DNA from: Rickettsia typhi
GTDB lineage: Bacteria > Pseudomonadota > Alphaproteobacteria > Rickettsiales > UBA1997
Reading direction: 5' to 3'
DNA: 51,051 nucleotides
Assembly: GCA_945874115.1 (NCBI GenBank)
Contig: CAMCFD010000001.1
Coordinates: forward strand, 1 to 51,051
Shown here: positions 14,753-21,855 of the stretch, piece after piece
Position numbering within the stretch: the stretch's first letter is position 1
Layout: every line of letters starts with the position of its first letter
Notes under the pieces: model-generated
Databases searched by the model: none
Seen by the model: only the letters and a program-made list of their open reading frames with translations
What the model was told of the DNA's origin: nothing
Position numbers and translations under genes: made by a program

Positions 14753-16342
14753 ATCTTGCAAAGCTCGAACTTCAAACTCGCAATTCGCATTTTTATAAGC
14801 TAAAATTCCGTCAACCAAAGCTCTAGCGCCAGAAATTGTGGTTGCGTGAGTGATTTGCTTCATGAATGCGGTTCTTCGAATCGAGAAGCTGTCTCGAGTG
14901 GCTTGTGCACCCTCGGTTGTGTTGATTATCAGCGATATTTCGCCTTTCTCAATCATGTCAACAACGTGAGGTTTATCCTCGGTGATTTTATTCACGATTG
15001 TCGCCGCAATATTATTTTCGGCCAAAAATTTTGCCGTGCCTTTTGTGGCGACAATTTTAAAGCCAATCTCAATTAATTTTTTCGCAATATCAATCGTATA
15101 TTTTTTGTCCGAATCTTTCACTGAAACAAAGGCAAGTCCGCTGGTTGGAAGTTTGCTTCCGGCTGCTAATTGCGCCTTTGCGAAGGCTAGTGGAAAAGTT
15201 ATATCGATGCCCATAACTTCACCCGTAGATTTCATTTCGGGCCCTAAAATTATATCCGCATTATTGAAGCGCGCAAAAGGAAAAACAACCTCTTTCACTG
15301 AAAAATAATCGAACTTTTTTTCTTTCAAATTAAATTCTTTAAGCTTTTTGCCAACCATAATTAAAGAGGCAATTTTCGCAATTTGCAAACCCGTAGCTTT
15401 CGCAACAAACGGCACAGTTCTTGATGCGCGAGGGTTAACTTCTAACACATAAATCACGTCATCTTTAACCGCGAATTGAATATTCATCAGGCCTTTTACG
15501 TTAAGAGCCAGTGCCAATTTTTTCGTGGCAACTTTAATTTCGTCGATAATTTTTTGCGATAAAGAATATGGTGGAATCGAACAGGCTGAGTCTCCTGAGT
15601 GAATTCCGGCTTCTTCGATGTGTTGCATAATTCCCGCGACAAAAACTTCTTCGCCGTCGCAAAGTGCGTCAACGTCGATTTCGATTGCGTCAGTCAAAAA
15701 TTTGTCGAGAAGAAGTGGCCCAGTGTCAAAAACTTCGGCAAAATCGGTGAGATATTTCATTAAATAATCGCGGTCATAAACAATCGCCATTCCGCGTCCA
15801 CCAAGGACATAAGAAGGGCGCACCACGACCGGAAATCCAATTTCGCTCACGTGATCAACAACTTCTTTTGCGCTGTGAGCGATGTGGTTTTCGGGTTGAT
15901 TTAAATCGAGTTTTTGCAATAATTTTTTGAAGCGATCGCGGTCTTCGGCTAAGTCAATCATGTCAGGCGATGTGCCGATAATTGGGACATTTTCATCTTG
16001 CAAAAATTTCGCGAGGCCAAGTGGAGTTTGTCCGCCAAACTGAACGTTGACGCCAAGAAGCTCGCCATTTTCCATTTCTTTTTTAATAAGCGCAAGAACA
16101 TCTTCGCCTGTGAGTGGCTCAAAATAAAGGCGATCAGATGTGTCGTAGTCGGTTGAAACGGTTTCTGGGTTGCAATTTACCATGATTGCTTCAATTCCGG
16201 CTGCTCTGAAAGCAAACGCGGCATGAACACAAGTATAATCGAACTCGATTCCTTGGCCGATGCGGTTTGGGCCGCTTCCTAGAATCACAACTTTTTTGCG
16301 ATTAGTTGGTCTTGATTCGCAAGAAAAAATTTCTTCTGTCAT
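14747..16342 (-). CDS. carB: Carbamoyl-phosphate synthase large subunit, C-terminal half only
   Basis: Only 531 residues, about half of the usual protein of roughly 1070. The sequence starts where the second synthetase half begins in fused CarB: the first ATP-grasp landmark is GSGPNRIGQGIEFDY at about 22-36, followed by NCNPETVSTDYDTSDRLYFEP. It carries the full carbamate-phosphorylating ATP-grasp domain (EVNPRASRTVPFVAK) and a C-terminal MGS-like allosteric domain (NTTEGAQATRDSFSIRR). It has its own ATG and a 75-bp upstream gap shared with the divergent nucleotidyltransferase, with no trace of the N-terminal half. It would form carbamoyl phosphate only with a separately encoded N-terminal half plus CarA. 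Split carB genes are known in some archaea and Aquifex. Confidence 0.93.
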   Translation of the reverse strand: MTEEIFSCESRPTNRKKVVILGSGPNRIGQGIEFDYTCVHAAFAFRAAGIEAIMVNCNPETVSTDYDTSDRLYFEPLTGEDVLALIKKEMENGELLGVNVQFGGQTPLGLAKFLQDENVPIIGTSPDMIDLAEDRDRFKKLLQKLDLNQPENHIAHSAKEVVDHVSEIGFPVVVRPSYVLGGRGMAIVYDRDYLMKYLTDFAEVFDTGPLLLDKFLTDAIEIDVDALCDGEEVFVAGIMQHIEEAGIHSGDSACSIPPYSLSQKIIDEIKVATKKLALALNVKGLMNIQFAVKDDVIYVLEVNPRASRTVPFVAKATGLQIAKIASLIMVGKKLKEFNLKEKKFDYFSVKEVVFPFARFNNADIILGPEMKSTGEVMGIDITFPLAFAKAQLAAGSKLPTSGLAFVSVKDSDKKYTIDIAKKLIEIGFKIVATKGTAKFLAENNIAATIVNKITEDKPHVVDMIEKGEISLIINTTEGAQATRDSFSIRRTAFMKQITHATTISGARALVDGILAYKNANCEFEVRALQDL

Positions 16343-16417
16343 TTTTACTTTATCTTTAAAATTAATTTGCTATATTCTACACGATAATTTGATAAAATTA
16401 AAGAGTTTTTTTTAAAA

Positions 16418-17137
16418 ATGACAAAAATCACACAAAGCTTTATTTTTGCTGCTGGTCGCGGTGAGCGCATGAGACCAATAACTGACAGCATTCCAAAGCC
16501 ATTAGTTAAAATAAAAAACAAGTCAATAATCGATTATATTATTGAAAAACTTGATAAAACTCCTCAAATTGAAAAAATCGTCATAAACGGATTTTATTTA
16601 GCGCAACAAATTGAAGATCATATCAAAAATTTAGCGAATAGAAAAATAATTTTCTCGCGCGAAGACTCTAAAATAGAGACTGGAGGAGGATTATTGTTCG
16701 CGCTAAAAAATCACAAATTCGATCAAAATCAACCAATTTTATTGATAAATGGCGATATTTTATGGCAAGAATCGCAAGAAAACGATGAAATTACGGATTT
16801 TTGCCAGAAATATCAAAAAAATGATTGCGACATTCTTTTGGGTCTTAAAAAAACCGGCGAAGTTTTAGGTTATGAAGGCGAGGGTGATTTTAATCTCGAC
16901 GAAAAAACCGGCAAAATATTAGCTTCAGAAAACAAATCAAGAGATTATGTTTTTGTTGGATTGCAGATAATTAATCCAGAAATTTTAAAATTTGCGCCAG
17001 AAAATTTCTTTTCGATGAATTATTTTTATAAAAATGCCGATGCTCTTGGAATAAAAATCAAAGGCGTTGAATTAAAATCGAAATTCTTCCACATTAGCGA
17101 TGTCAAAGGGCTTAAAGCGATTGAAGAAGTTCTTTAA
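16418..17137 (+). CDS. Sugar-phosphate nucleotidyltransferase (MurU/HddC-like)
   Basis: A 239-residue GT-A-fold nucleotidyltransferase. FAAGRGERMRPITDSIPKPLVKIKNKSIIDY (about 10-40) is the nucleotide-binding signature, with the catalytic lysine in PKPL. IETGGGLLFAL and INGDILW carry the sugar-1-phosphate and metal contacts. The closest family I recognise is the alphaproteobacterial MurU-like group (MurNAc-1-phosphate uridylyltransferase in peptidoglycan recycling); mannose-1-phosphate guanylyltransferase or HddC are alternatives. The usual neighbour kinase (amgK) is absent. Its stop codon lies inside the terminator hairpin. Confidence 0.85.
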   Translation: MTKITQSFIFAAGRGERMRPITDSIPKPLVKIKNKSIIDYIIEKLDKTPQIEKIVINGFYLAQQIEDHIKNLANRKIIFSREDSKIETGGGLLFALKNHKFDQNQPILLINGDILWQESQENDEITDFCQKYQKNDCDILLGLKKTGEVLGYEGEGDFNLDEKTGKILASENKSRDYVFVGLQIINPEILKFAPENFFSMNYFYKNADALGIKIKGVELKSKFFHISDVKGLKAIEEVL

Positions 17138-17178
17138 TTTGAGCGGAGTTTTTAAGTTTAAAAGCCGCTCAAATTAAA
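17133..17178. terminator. Bidirectional terminator between convergent genes
   Basis: A perfect 14-bp stem (17133-17146 with 17165-17178, TTTAATTTGAGCGG type) encloses an 18-nt loop. It is flanked by A and T runs suiting termination in both directions, between the nucleotidyltransferase and doxX. Confidence 0.8.
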
Positions 17179-17179
17179 T

Positions 17180-17617
17180 TTATTTCTTGCAAAATTTGCA
17201 TAAAATTCCGTCAAGTGATAGTTTTCCACCGCCATAAATTGCAATTGTCGCAAGTAAAAACAGCCAATAAAAATGTTCAGGATTTGCAAAAACGGCAAAC
17301 TGAATAACTAGAGTCATGATAATTAAAGGAAGAGCGGCAAGTCTTGAAAGCAGGCCTAAAATTAAGGCGCCACCACATAAAATTTCGAAAATCATCGCGC
17401 TGTATGTTGCAAATATTGGTGATATATGAGGAACTTGATATTCATATTCGAACAACAAAATTGACGAATCGACGTTTGAAAATTTAACTAATCCGCTTTT
17501 TAAAAAGACAAGGCCAATAAAAACGCGTATTGCAAGCAATAAAATCGGAGATAAATAAATTTGTAAAAAATCAGAATATTTCGCGTAAATATTTTTTGTT
17601 GTTTCGCATAATTTCAT
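17180..17617 (-). CDS. DoxX family membrane protein of bufferin operon
   Basis: A 145-residue integral membrane protein with about four hydrophobic helices and DoxX features (LAIRVFIGLVFLKSGLVKF near the N-terminus, FEILCGGALILGLLSRLAALPL in the middle). It is last in the five-gene minus-strand operon, 11 nt after the DUF2063 gene. DoxX-family genes are recurrent members of bufferin/gig-type operons, where the role is unclear; a redox or metal-related membrane function is inferred. A C-terminal CKFCKK (CxxC) could bind metal or form a disulfide. Confidence 0.85.
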   Translation of the reverse strand: MKLCETTKNIYAKYSDFLQIYLSPILLLAIRVFIGLVFLKSGLVKFSNVDSSILLFEYEYQVPHISPIFATYSAMIFEILCGGALILGLLSRLAALPLIIMTLVIQFAVFANPEHFYWLFLLATIAIYGGGKLSLDGILCKFCKK

Positions 17618-17628
17618 ATAAATTTATT

Positions 17629-18342
17629 TTAGTTAGTGTGAAAATCAATTAAAACGCCATTCCCAATATATTTTTGCAAAGAATTTTGTATATTACAATT
17701 AAATTTATCGTAAATTTGAAACAGCGTCAAGCCTTGTTTCGCGCCGCTTAAAAACTGAAATTCTTTTTTGGTAATTTTTTCAACTTTTATCTCGTTATTT
17801 TGTCTAAAAATTACGAAAAAATAACTATTTTTTCCAGGTTTTTCGCGATTTTTTTTGCCAAATAAATTATATTTTGACTCAATAAAAAAACATGTACAGC
17901 TTAGCTTGAATTTTAAATCGAATAATTTTTCTTGAGGAATGTTTTGCAAAGCTTCAACGTCGAAGATTATTTCATTTTCTTTGAGATAAGATTCTTGTTC
18001 AAGCCAATTAACAAAAGACAAGTCGCGCAAAAAATCTCCGTGAACTTTTTCTAAAAATTCGGGAAAATCAGCGCCATAATCGTCTAAATTTCCACTTTGC
18101 GAGCGATGATTTTTTATAAATTCGTGCGCAATTTCATTGAACTTTTTTTCGCCCAAAAATTCGTACACATCTTTAAAAGTAATTCTTAAGGCATTAGTCA
18201 AAACGCAAAAAAGATTATTTTGATAAATGCTAATAAGGCTTTGTTTCGAAGCTTTTGCGGGCTTTATTACATCAAAAATTTTGTTGTTGTTTTTATAAAC
18301 GCCGTCGATAAAATCACTTTGCAAATCTTTAAGATTTTTCAT
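17629..18342 (-). CDS. bufC: DUF2063 protein, partner of the MNIO enzyme (BufC-like)
   Basis: A 237-residue protein with the DUF2063 N-terminal domain. LQSDFIDGVY, SIYQNNLFCVLTNALRITFKDVYEFLGEKKF (about 38-68) and the DFPEFLE segment are typical. In characterised bufferin-type systems the DUF2063 protein pairs with the DUF692/MNIO oxidase and recruits the precursor peptide. Its start overlaps the end of the MNIO gene by 14 nt, giving tight coupling and a 1:1 partnership. The C-terminal half (about 140-237) is less conserved and resembles a substrate-binding winged helix. Cytoplasmic. Confidence 0.88.
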   Translation of the reverse strand: MKNLKDLQSDFIDGVYKNNNKIFDVIKPAKASKQSLISIYQNNLFCVLTNALRITFKDVYEFLGEKKFNEIAHEFIKNHRSQSGNLDDYGADFPEFLEKVHGDFLRDLSFVNWLEQESYLKENEIIFDVEALQNIPQEKLFDLKFKLSCTCFFIESKYNLFGKKNREKPGKNSYFFVIFRQNNEIKVEKITKKEFQFLSGAKQGLTLFQIYDKFNCNIQNSLQKYIGNGVLIDFHTN

Positions 18343-19141
18343 AAACCTCGCGAACTTTTTTCATTTCTTCATATAAAACTTCGAATTCAGGAATTTCTTC
18401 GTCCCATTCAACTAAAGTCGGAATTGCTAATTTTTTCGCAGAGAATTTTTTGTATAACTCAAAAACTTCGTCGCAAATTTGCGTGCTGTGCGTGTCGATT
18501 CTAATTTCTTGTCCATCAAAATTGCTGACGCTGTGCCCGGCTAGATGAATTTCTTTGACGCTGTTAATGTCAATGTTTTCTAAGTATTTAAAAGCATCGA
18601 AACCGAAGTTTTTTGCGCTCACAAAAATATTATTTATGTCTAGTAAAATCGCGCAATTTGTTTGTTTTGCGACTTCGTTTATAAAATCAACTTCGCTAAA
18701 ATCGGCGTCTTCGAACTCGAGATAGGCTGACGGATTTTCGATCAAAATTTGACGTCCGAAAAAATTTTGAGCAGACTTCACGTTGTCGCAAAAAATCTGC
18801 AAAGCTTCTTTGGTGTATGGAATTGGTAATAAATCGTTGGAAACGCCTTTATCAGAAGAGCTCCACGACAGATGATCTGAAAGTAAAATCGGCTTAAATT
18901 GGTCGCAAAGATTTTTAATGTTGGCCAAATGTTTTTTGTCAAGACCGACGGCTGATCCAAGAGACAAGCCAACGCAGTGAAAGCTTAACGGGTAAAGTTG
19001 CGATATTTTGTCTAGAAATTCGATTGAAGCACCGCCATTTGCGATAAAATTTTCGCTGTGGATTTCAAAAAATCCAACATCTGGTTTTTGCGTTAAAACA
19101 GTGTTGTGATGAGGGTGTCTTAAACCTAGACCGAAAAGCAT
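18329..19141 (-). CDS. bufB: DUF692 multinuclear non-heme iron oxidase (MNIO, BufB-like)
   Basis: TIM-barrel iron enzyme that oxidises cysteines of ribosomally made peptides; known products include thiooxazoles and oxazolone/thioamides. From ATG 19141 it has 270 residues and the standard start MLFGLGLRHPHH; an upstream in-frame start at 19186 would add a non-conserved leader. Candidate iron ligands are His55 (SFHCVGLSLG), His90 (SDHLSW), Glu135 (IENPSAY), Asp168/Asn171 (LLDINN), His199 and His203 (IHLAGH), Asp216/His218 (IDTHST) and the Glu of VEWDEEIP. It lies downstream of two Cys-rich precursor genes and overlaps DUF2063. Assignment is firm; substrate is inferred from context. Confidence 0.93.
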   Translation of the reverse strand: MLFGLGLRHPHHNTVLTQKPDVGFFEIHSENFIANGGASIEFLDKISQLYPLSFHCVGLSLGSAVGLDKKHLANIKNLCDQFKPILLSDHLSWSSSDKGVSNDLLPIPYTKEALQIFCDNVKSAQNFFGRQILIENPSAYLEFEDADFSEVDFINEVAKQTNCAILLDINNIFVSAKNFGFDAFKYLENIDINSVKEIHLAGHSVSNFDGQEIRIDTHSTQICDEVFELYKKFSAKKLAIPTLVEWDEEIPEFEVLYEEMKKVREVYEKS

Positions 19142-19166
19142 TTGAGTGATATTTATGAAGCAAAAG

Positions 19167-19197
19167 AACAAGGGTAATTTTTGCAATCACCCTTGTT
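19167..19197 (-). terminator. Hairpin between precursor and modification genes (attenuator candidate)
   Basis: A perfect 9-bp stem AACAAGGGT/ACCCTTGTT (19167-19175 with 19189-19197) with a 13-nt loop sits between the stop of the second Cys-rich gene and the MNIO start. On the minus strand CTTTTG follows, a weak U-tract. It could partially terminate transcription or stabilise the upstream mRNA, so that precursors are made in excess over the enzyme. Confidence 0.55.
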
Positions 19198-19209
19198 TAA
19201 AATCAAAAA

Positions 19210-19458
19210 CTATTTTGCACTTTTGCAAGAATGTTTAGCTTTAGAAGAGCAAGAAGATTTTCCTTCTTTTTTCTTTGAAGCATCTTCTCTTTTTGCTGAA
19301 TTAGTTGAAGCAGCTTGTTTAGAAGAGCAAGAAGCTTTTTCTGTTTTTTTAGAAGCGCATTTGTGCTTTTCAGTCATTTTGCAAGCTGACAAGCCAGAGG
19401 CCAAAACTACGCCAGCAATTGCTAGTTTCGCAGATTCTAAAAATAATTTTCTAGACAT
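19210..19458 (-). CDS. Small Cys/Lys/Ser-rich exported peptide, second MNIO substrate candidate
   Basis: An 82-residue protein with an N-terminal hydrophobic signal (KLAIAGVVLASGLSAC) and a mature part made almost only of Lys, Ser, Ala, Glu and Cys. Cysteines are at 26, 34, 44, 70 and 78, four of them in the repeating contexts KCAS, SCSS, SCSS and SCKS. LSAC fits a lipobox, so Cys26 may be lipidated. The low-complexity Cys pattern recalls HvfA/bufferin-1 type precursors (EGKCG repeats), but the exact motif is absent. It lies between the DUF2282 bufferin and the MNIO gene in one operon, strongly suggesting it is modified too. Too short for family proof. Confidence 0.75.
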   Translation of the reverse strand: MSRKLFLESAKLAIAGVVLASGLSACKMTEKHKCASKKTEKASCSSKQAASTNSAKREDASKKKEGKSSCSSKAKHSCKSAK

Positions 19459-19561
19459 AGATATAGATTGTTTAAGTTAATAATTTAAAAAGATCAAAGA
19501 AAGAGGTTCTTAAAAACCACTGCCTAAGAAAGATGTTATACTTGCTGTTTTCTATTTTCAA

Positions 19562-19819
19562 CTAAACTTTTGGTTTTTTTGAGCCGTTGACTAATCTTTC
19601 GCAAATTCCCTCTGGAAGAAGAACCCATTCAGATTTGTCGCTATCAATTGAAGCCGCTCCAGCGCAAGAGTGCCCACCTTTTTTAGCTGAACTACAGTCG
19701 TTTTTCCCAGCTTTTACTACGCCATAACATTTTTCCATTTTTTCATCGGCGAAAGACGCGCTTGATGAAGCTAGAGCTATTCCGGTTAGTGCGAGAGTTA
19801 AAAATTTTTGTTTTTTCAT
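19562..19819 (-). CDS. bufA: DUF2282 bufferin precursor
   Basis: An 85-residue exported peptide. The signal peptide ends near ASFA-DEK (about residue 25). The core has the DUF2282 pattern of four cysteines: KCYGVVKAGKNDC (Cys31, Cys42), GGHSCAG (Cys52) and LPEGICERL (Cys73). Proteins of this family are the bufferin substrates whose cysteines are converted to thiooxazole by MNIO and which sequester copper in the periplasm. First gene of the operon, with a leader of roughly 170 nt and a TetR-type operator at its promoter. Maturation and copper binding are inferred from the family. Confidence 0.92.
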   Translation of the reverse strand: MKKQKFLTLALTGIALASSSASFADEKMEKCYGVVKAGKNDCSSAKKGGHSCAGAASIDSDKSEWVLLPEGICERLVNGSKKPKV

Positions 19820-19973
19820 GATCGATATTTTAAAAAATTAATATTAAAATTTATTGCATTTTTGACTAAGAATTGCTAAAATCGTGCTAATTTTAAGAGT
19901 TTGTTTTTTTATAAATAAGATTTAAGTCCTTTAAAATAAAAGAGTTGAGCCTGTTTTTAAAAAAATAAAAAAC

Positions 19974-19993
19974 TATACAGACTTGTCTATATA
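19974..19993. promoter_or_regulatory. Palindromic operator for the divergent TetR regulator
   Basis: TATACAGACTTGTCTATATA contains the palindrome AGAC-TT-GTCT with near-symmetric TATA flanks (one mismatched pair), the size and form of TetR-family operators. It lies in the divergent bufferin/tetR gap and covers the predicted start site of the bufferin promoter. Confidence 0.65.
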
Positions 19994-19998
19994 TAAAA

Positions 19999-20026
19999 AT
20001 AATAATGATTATAAAAATTTTGTCAA
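19999..20026 (-). promoter_or_regulatory. Promoter of bufferin operon
   Basis: On the minus strand a perfect TTGACA (20026-20021) is followed after 16 bp by TATTAT (20004-19999). The predicted transcription start near 19992 falls inside the palindrome at 19974-19993, so a bound repressor would block initiation. A weak Fur-like 7-1-7 match (20000-20014) overlaps the -10 region. Confidence 0.65.
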
Positions 20027-20037
20027 GTTCTTAGTTT

Positions 20038-20583
20038 ATGAATAATAAAAAACGTAAAATTATAGAAACATCTTTCGAGCTTTTCTGCAGCAATGGATTT
20101 AACGCGACCGGAATAAATATTATCATCGATAAATCGAAAGTTAGTAAAATGATGATGTATTATTATTTTAAAAATAAAGAAGAGTTGATTATTGAGGTTC
20201 TTGAGTTTGCGCATAATATTTTTGTCGAAAATGTTTTGCAAAAAGTTGAAAAATCGAAGCTTTCTGCAAAGAAAAAAATTCTTAGTTTATTCGAGATTTT
20301 GTTTGAAATTAGTAAAGAAAAAGATTTGGTCAGGTGTGTTTTTATAAATGCGACGGCAGAATTTTCTGATATTAAAAATCCGATTCATCGAGTTACGATA
20401 AAGCACCAAAAGTCAATCGAAGATTTTATCAAGAATGCGTTAAAAAAAGATGGATTCACTGATGTAAAATATTTAGCAAGAACTATAAACTTAACCCTGC
20501 AAGGAGCGCTGGTTATGGTTCAAACGACAAATGATAAAAAATATTATCTTGACGCCAAGAAGCTTGTTGCCAAAATTTTATAA
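20038..20583 (+). CDS. TetR family transcriptional regulator
   Basis: A 181-residue regulator. The N-terminal helix-turn-helix domain (about 4-50) reads KRKIIETSFELFCSNGFNATGINIIIDKSKVSKMMMYYYFKNKEELI, with the recognition helix before the YYYFKNK signature. The C-terminal helical domain (about 60-181) would bind ligand or sense a signal. It is divergent from the bufferin operon with a shared 218-bp gap holding a palindrome, the standard layout for a local repressor. Predicted to control the bufferin operon and probably itself. The effector is unknown; two C-terminal-domain positions (including RCVF) carry few cysteines, so direct metal sensing is not obvious. Confidence 0.9.
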   Translation: MNNKKRKIIETSFELFCSNGFNATGINIIIDKSKVSKMMMYYYFKNKEELIIEVLEFAHNIFVENVLQKVEKSKLSAKKKILSLFEILFEISKEKDLVRCVFINATAEFSDIKNPIHRVTIKHQKSIEDFIKNALKKDGFTDVKYLARTINLTLQGALVMVQTTNDKKYYLDAKKLVAKIL

Positions 20584-20587
20584 TTTT

Positions 20588-21100
20588 TTATTGCAATAGT
20601 CTGAACAAATTTGTGTTTAAATTTTCGGGAACAATCATAATTGGAACGTGAATTTTTGTGCCGATTTTTTGAGCCATTCTAGGCAAGACAGTGTTGTCGC
20701 TTTGTGAATTATGAGACTTTCCAAAGACAACCATAACGCAACAAGGATTTGCTCTTACTTCTCTAATAATCTCGTTGGCGATATCTCCTTCACGGATTGA
20801 AACCACAGGCAAAAAATCAATTTCTTTGTTAACTTCGTCGATTAATTTGCTTAAATATTTCTCAAGTTGGGTGCGTTTTTCTTTGCCAATTGTGTGCGAT
20901 CCGAAAAGTAAATTTTTGTGCGAAGATTCTAATACTGATAAAATCTGCACGCTAAATCCTAGTCTTTTTGCTTTTAGGCAGGCATATTTCAATGTTATCG
21001 CGGAAGCGTTTGTGGTGTCGATGCACACCAAAATTGTTGGCACATTATCACCTTGACATTTTTCCTGTTGTGAATTTTCCATATTTTTTTTATCCGTCAT
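20588..21100 (-). CDS. Universal stress protein (UspA family)
   Basis: A 170-residue cytoplasmic Usp domain protein. TILVCIDTTNASAITLKYACLKAKRLGFSVQILSVLES (about 22-60) is the beta1-alpha1-beta2 start, EGDIANEIIREV the third helix, and VMVVFGKSHNSQ...IMIVPENLN the C-terminal strands. The canonical ATP-binding G-x2-G-x9-G(S/T) loop is not clear, so nucleotide binding is doubtful. It follows the TIGR02186 gene by 8 nt in a three-gene unit with a TSUP permease, and is convergent with tetR. Confidence 0.87.
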   Translation of the reverse strand: MTDKKNMENSQQEKCQGDNVPTILVCIDTTNASAITLKYACLKAKRLGFSVQILSVLESSHKNLLFGSHTIGKEKRTQLEKYLSKLIDEVNKEIDFLPVVSIREGDIANEIIREVRANPCCVMVVFGKSHNSQSDNTVLPRMAQKIGTKIHVPIMIVPENLNTNLFRLLQ

Positions 21101-21108
21101 AATTAAAA

Positions 21109-21855
21109 TTATTTTCCAATAAAACGAGCGAAGAAATAATTAGCTAACCAGCCAATTAATAAAGCAATTATAACTGATAACAGACCGTATAAAAGTGGTT
21201 GTTGATAAGCATAATCTGAAATTTGAGCACTTAACCCGATTTGATTAACGTAAATTGGGATTGACTGAAATGACGTTAAATTATCTTCGTTGATTAAATA
21301 AATTTCAACGATGTAAACTCCGCGCGAAATATTTTTTGGGAAATCTAAAATTACTTTGAATAAGGTTTCGTCAAGAAAGTCTATTTTGTTGACTCCGACC
21401 GAATAAAGATTTTCTTTTTCGAGCTTTTCTATAAGTTGCAAAGTGAATTCATTTTCGTTTACTTCTTTTTCTTCTTTATTTTTGAAGGTTTCGAATTTTA
21501 TATTTCCCGTTCCAAGTTCGAGCTGAGACAATAGTGAGTTGGTAGTTTTGTTGTCGTCAAAGGTTGAAAAAATTGAATAATAGCTAAACGAGTCTTTGAA
21601 TTTTACTCTTTTTCCGTTATACCAAACTCCGAGTAATTTTTCTTTTTTTGTGACGAGGAAGTTTTTTTTCGGTCCGCGCACAGTAATTACAATGTTTCCA
21701 GCGTCACCTTTCGCTCCGAACAAAAGAATTTTTGTGCCGTTAAATTTTGTGTCGATGTTTATTTCATTGGTTGAAATGCCCGAAACGATTGGTTGCGCGC
21801 TTAGTGTCGAGATTTTGAATAATAATATAGCGGCCAATAAAAAAATTTTTTTCAT
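21109..21855 (-). CDS. TIGR02186 family membrane-anchored protein
   Basis: A 248-residue protein with an N-terminal signal peptide (LLAAILLFKISTLSAQP), an extracytoplasmic domain starting VSGISTNEINIDTKFNGTKILLFGAKGDAGNIVITVRGP, and one C-terminal transmembrane helix (about 222-242, LLYGLLSVIIALLIGWLANY). The pattern matches TIGR02186, a family of unknown function found next to TauE/SafE permeases. That is the case here: it abuts the TSUP gene with no spacer. It probably works as a periplasmic partner of the permease. Confidence 0.88.
   Translation of the reverse strand: MKKIFLLAAILLFKISTLSAQPIVSGISTNEINIDTKFNGTKILLFGAKGDAGNIVITVRGPKKNFLVTKKEKLLGVWYNGKRVKFKDSFSYYSIFSTFDDNKTTNSLLSQLELGTGNIKFETFKNKEEKEVNENEFTLQLIEKLEKENLYSVGVNKIDFLDETLFKVILDFPKNISRGVYIVEIYLINEDNLTSFQSIPIYVNQIGLSAQISDYAYQQPLLYGLLSVIIALLIGWLANYFFARFIGK

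Noticed and set aside
20000..20014. Second Fur box in the bufferin promoter
   Set aside because: 12 of 14 matches in a region that is almost pure A/T is weak; kept only as a side note.
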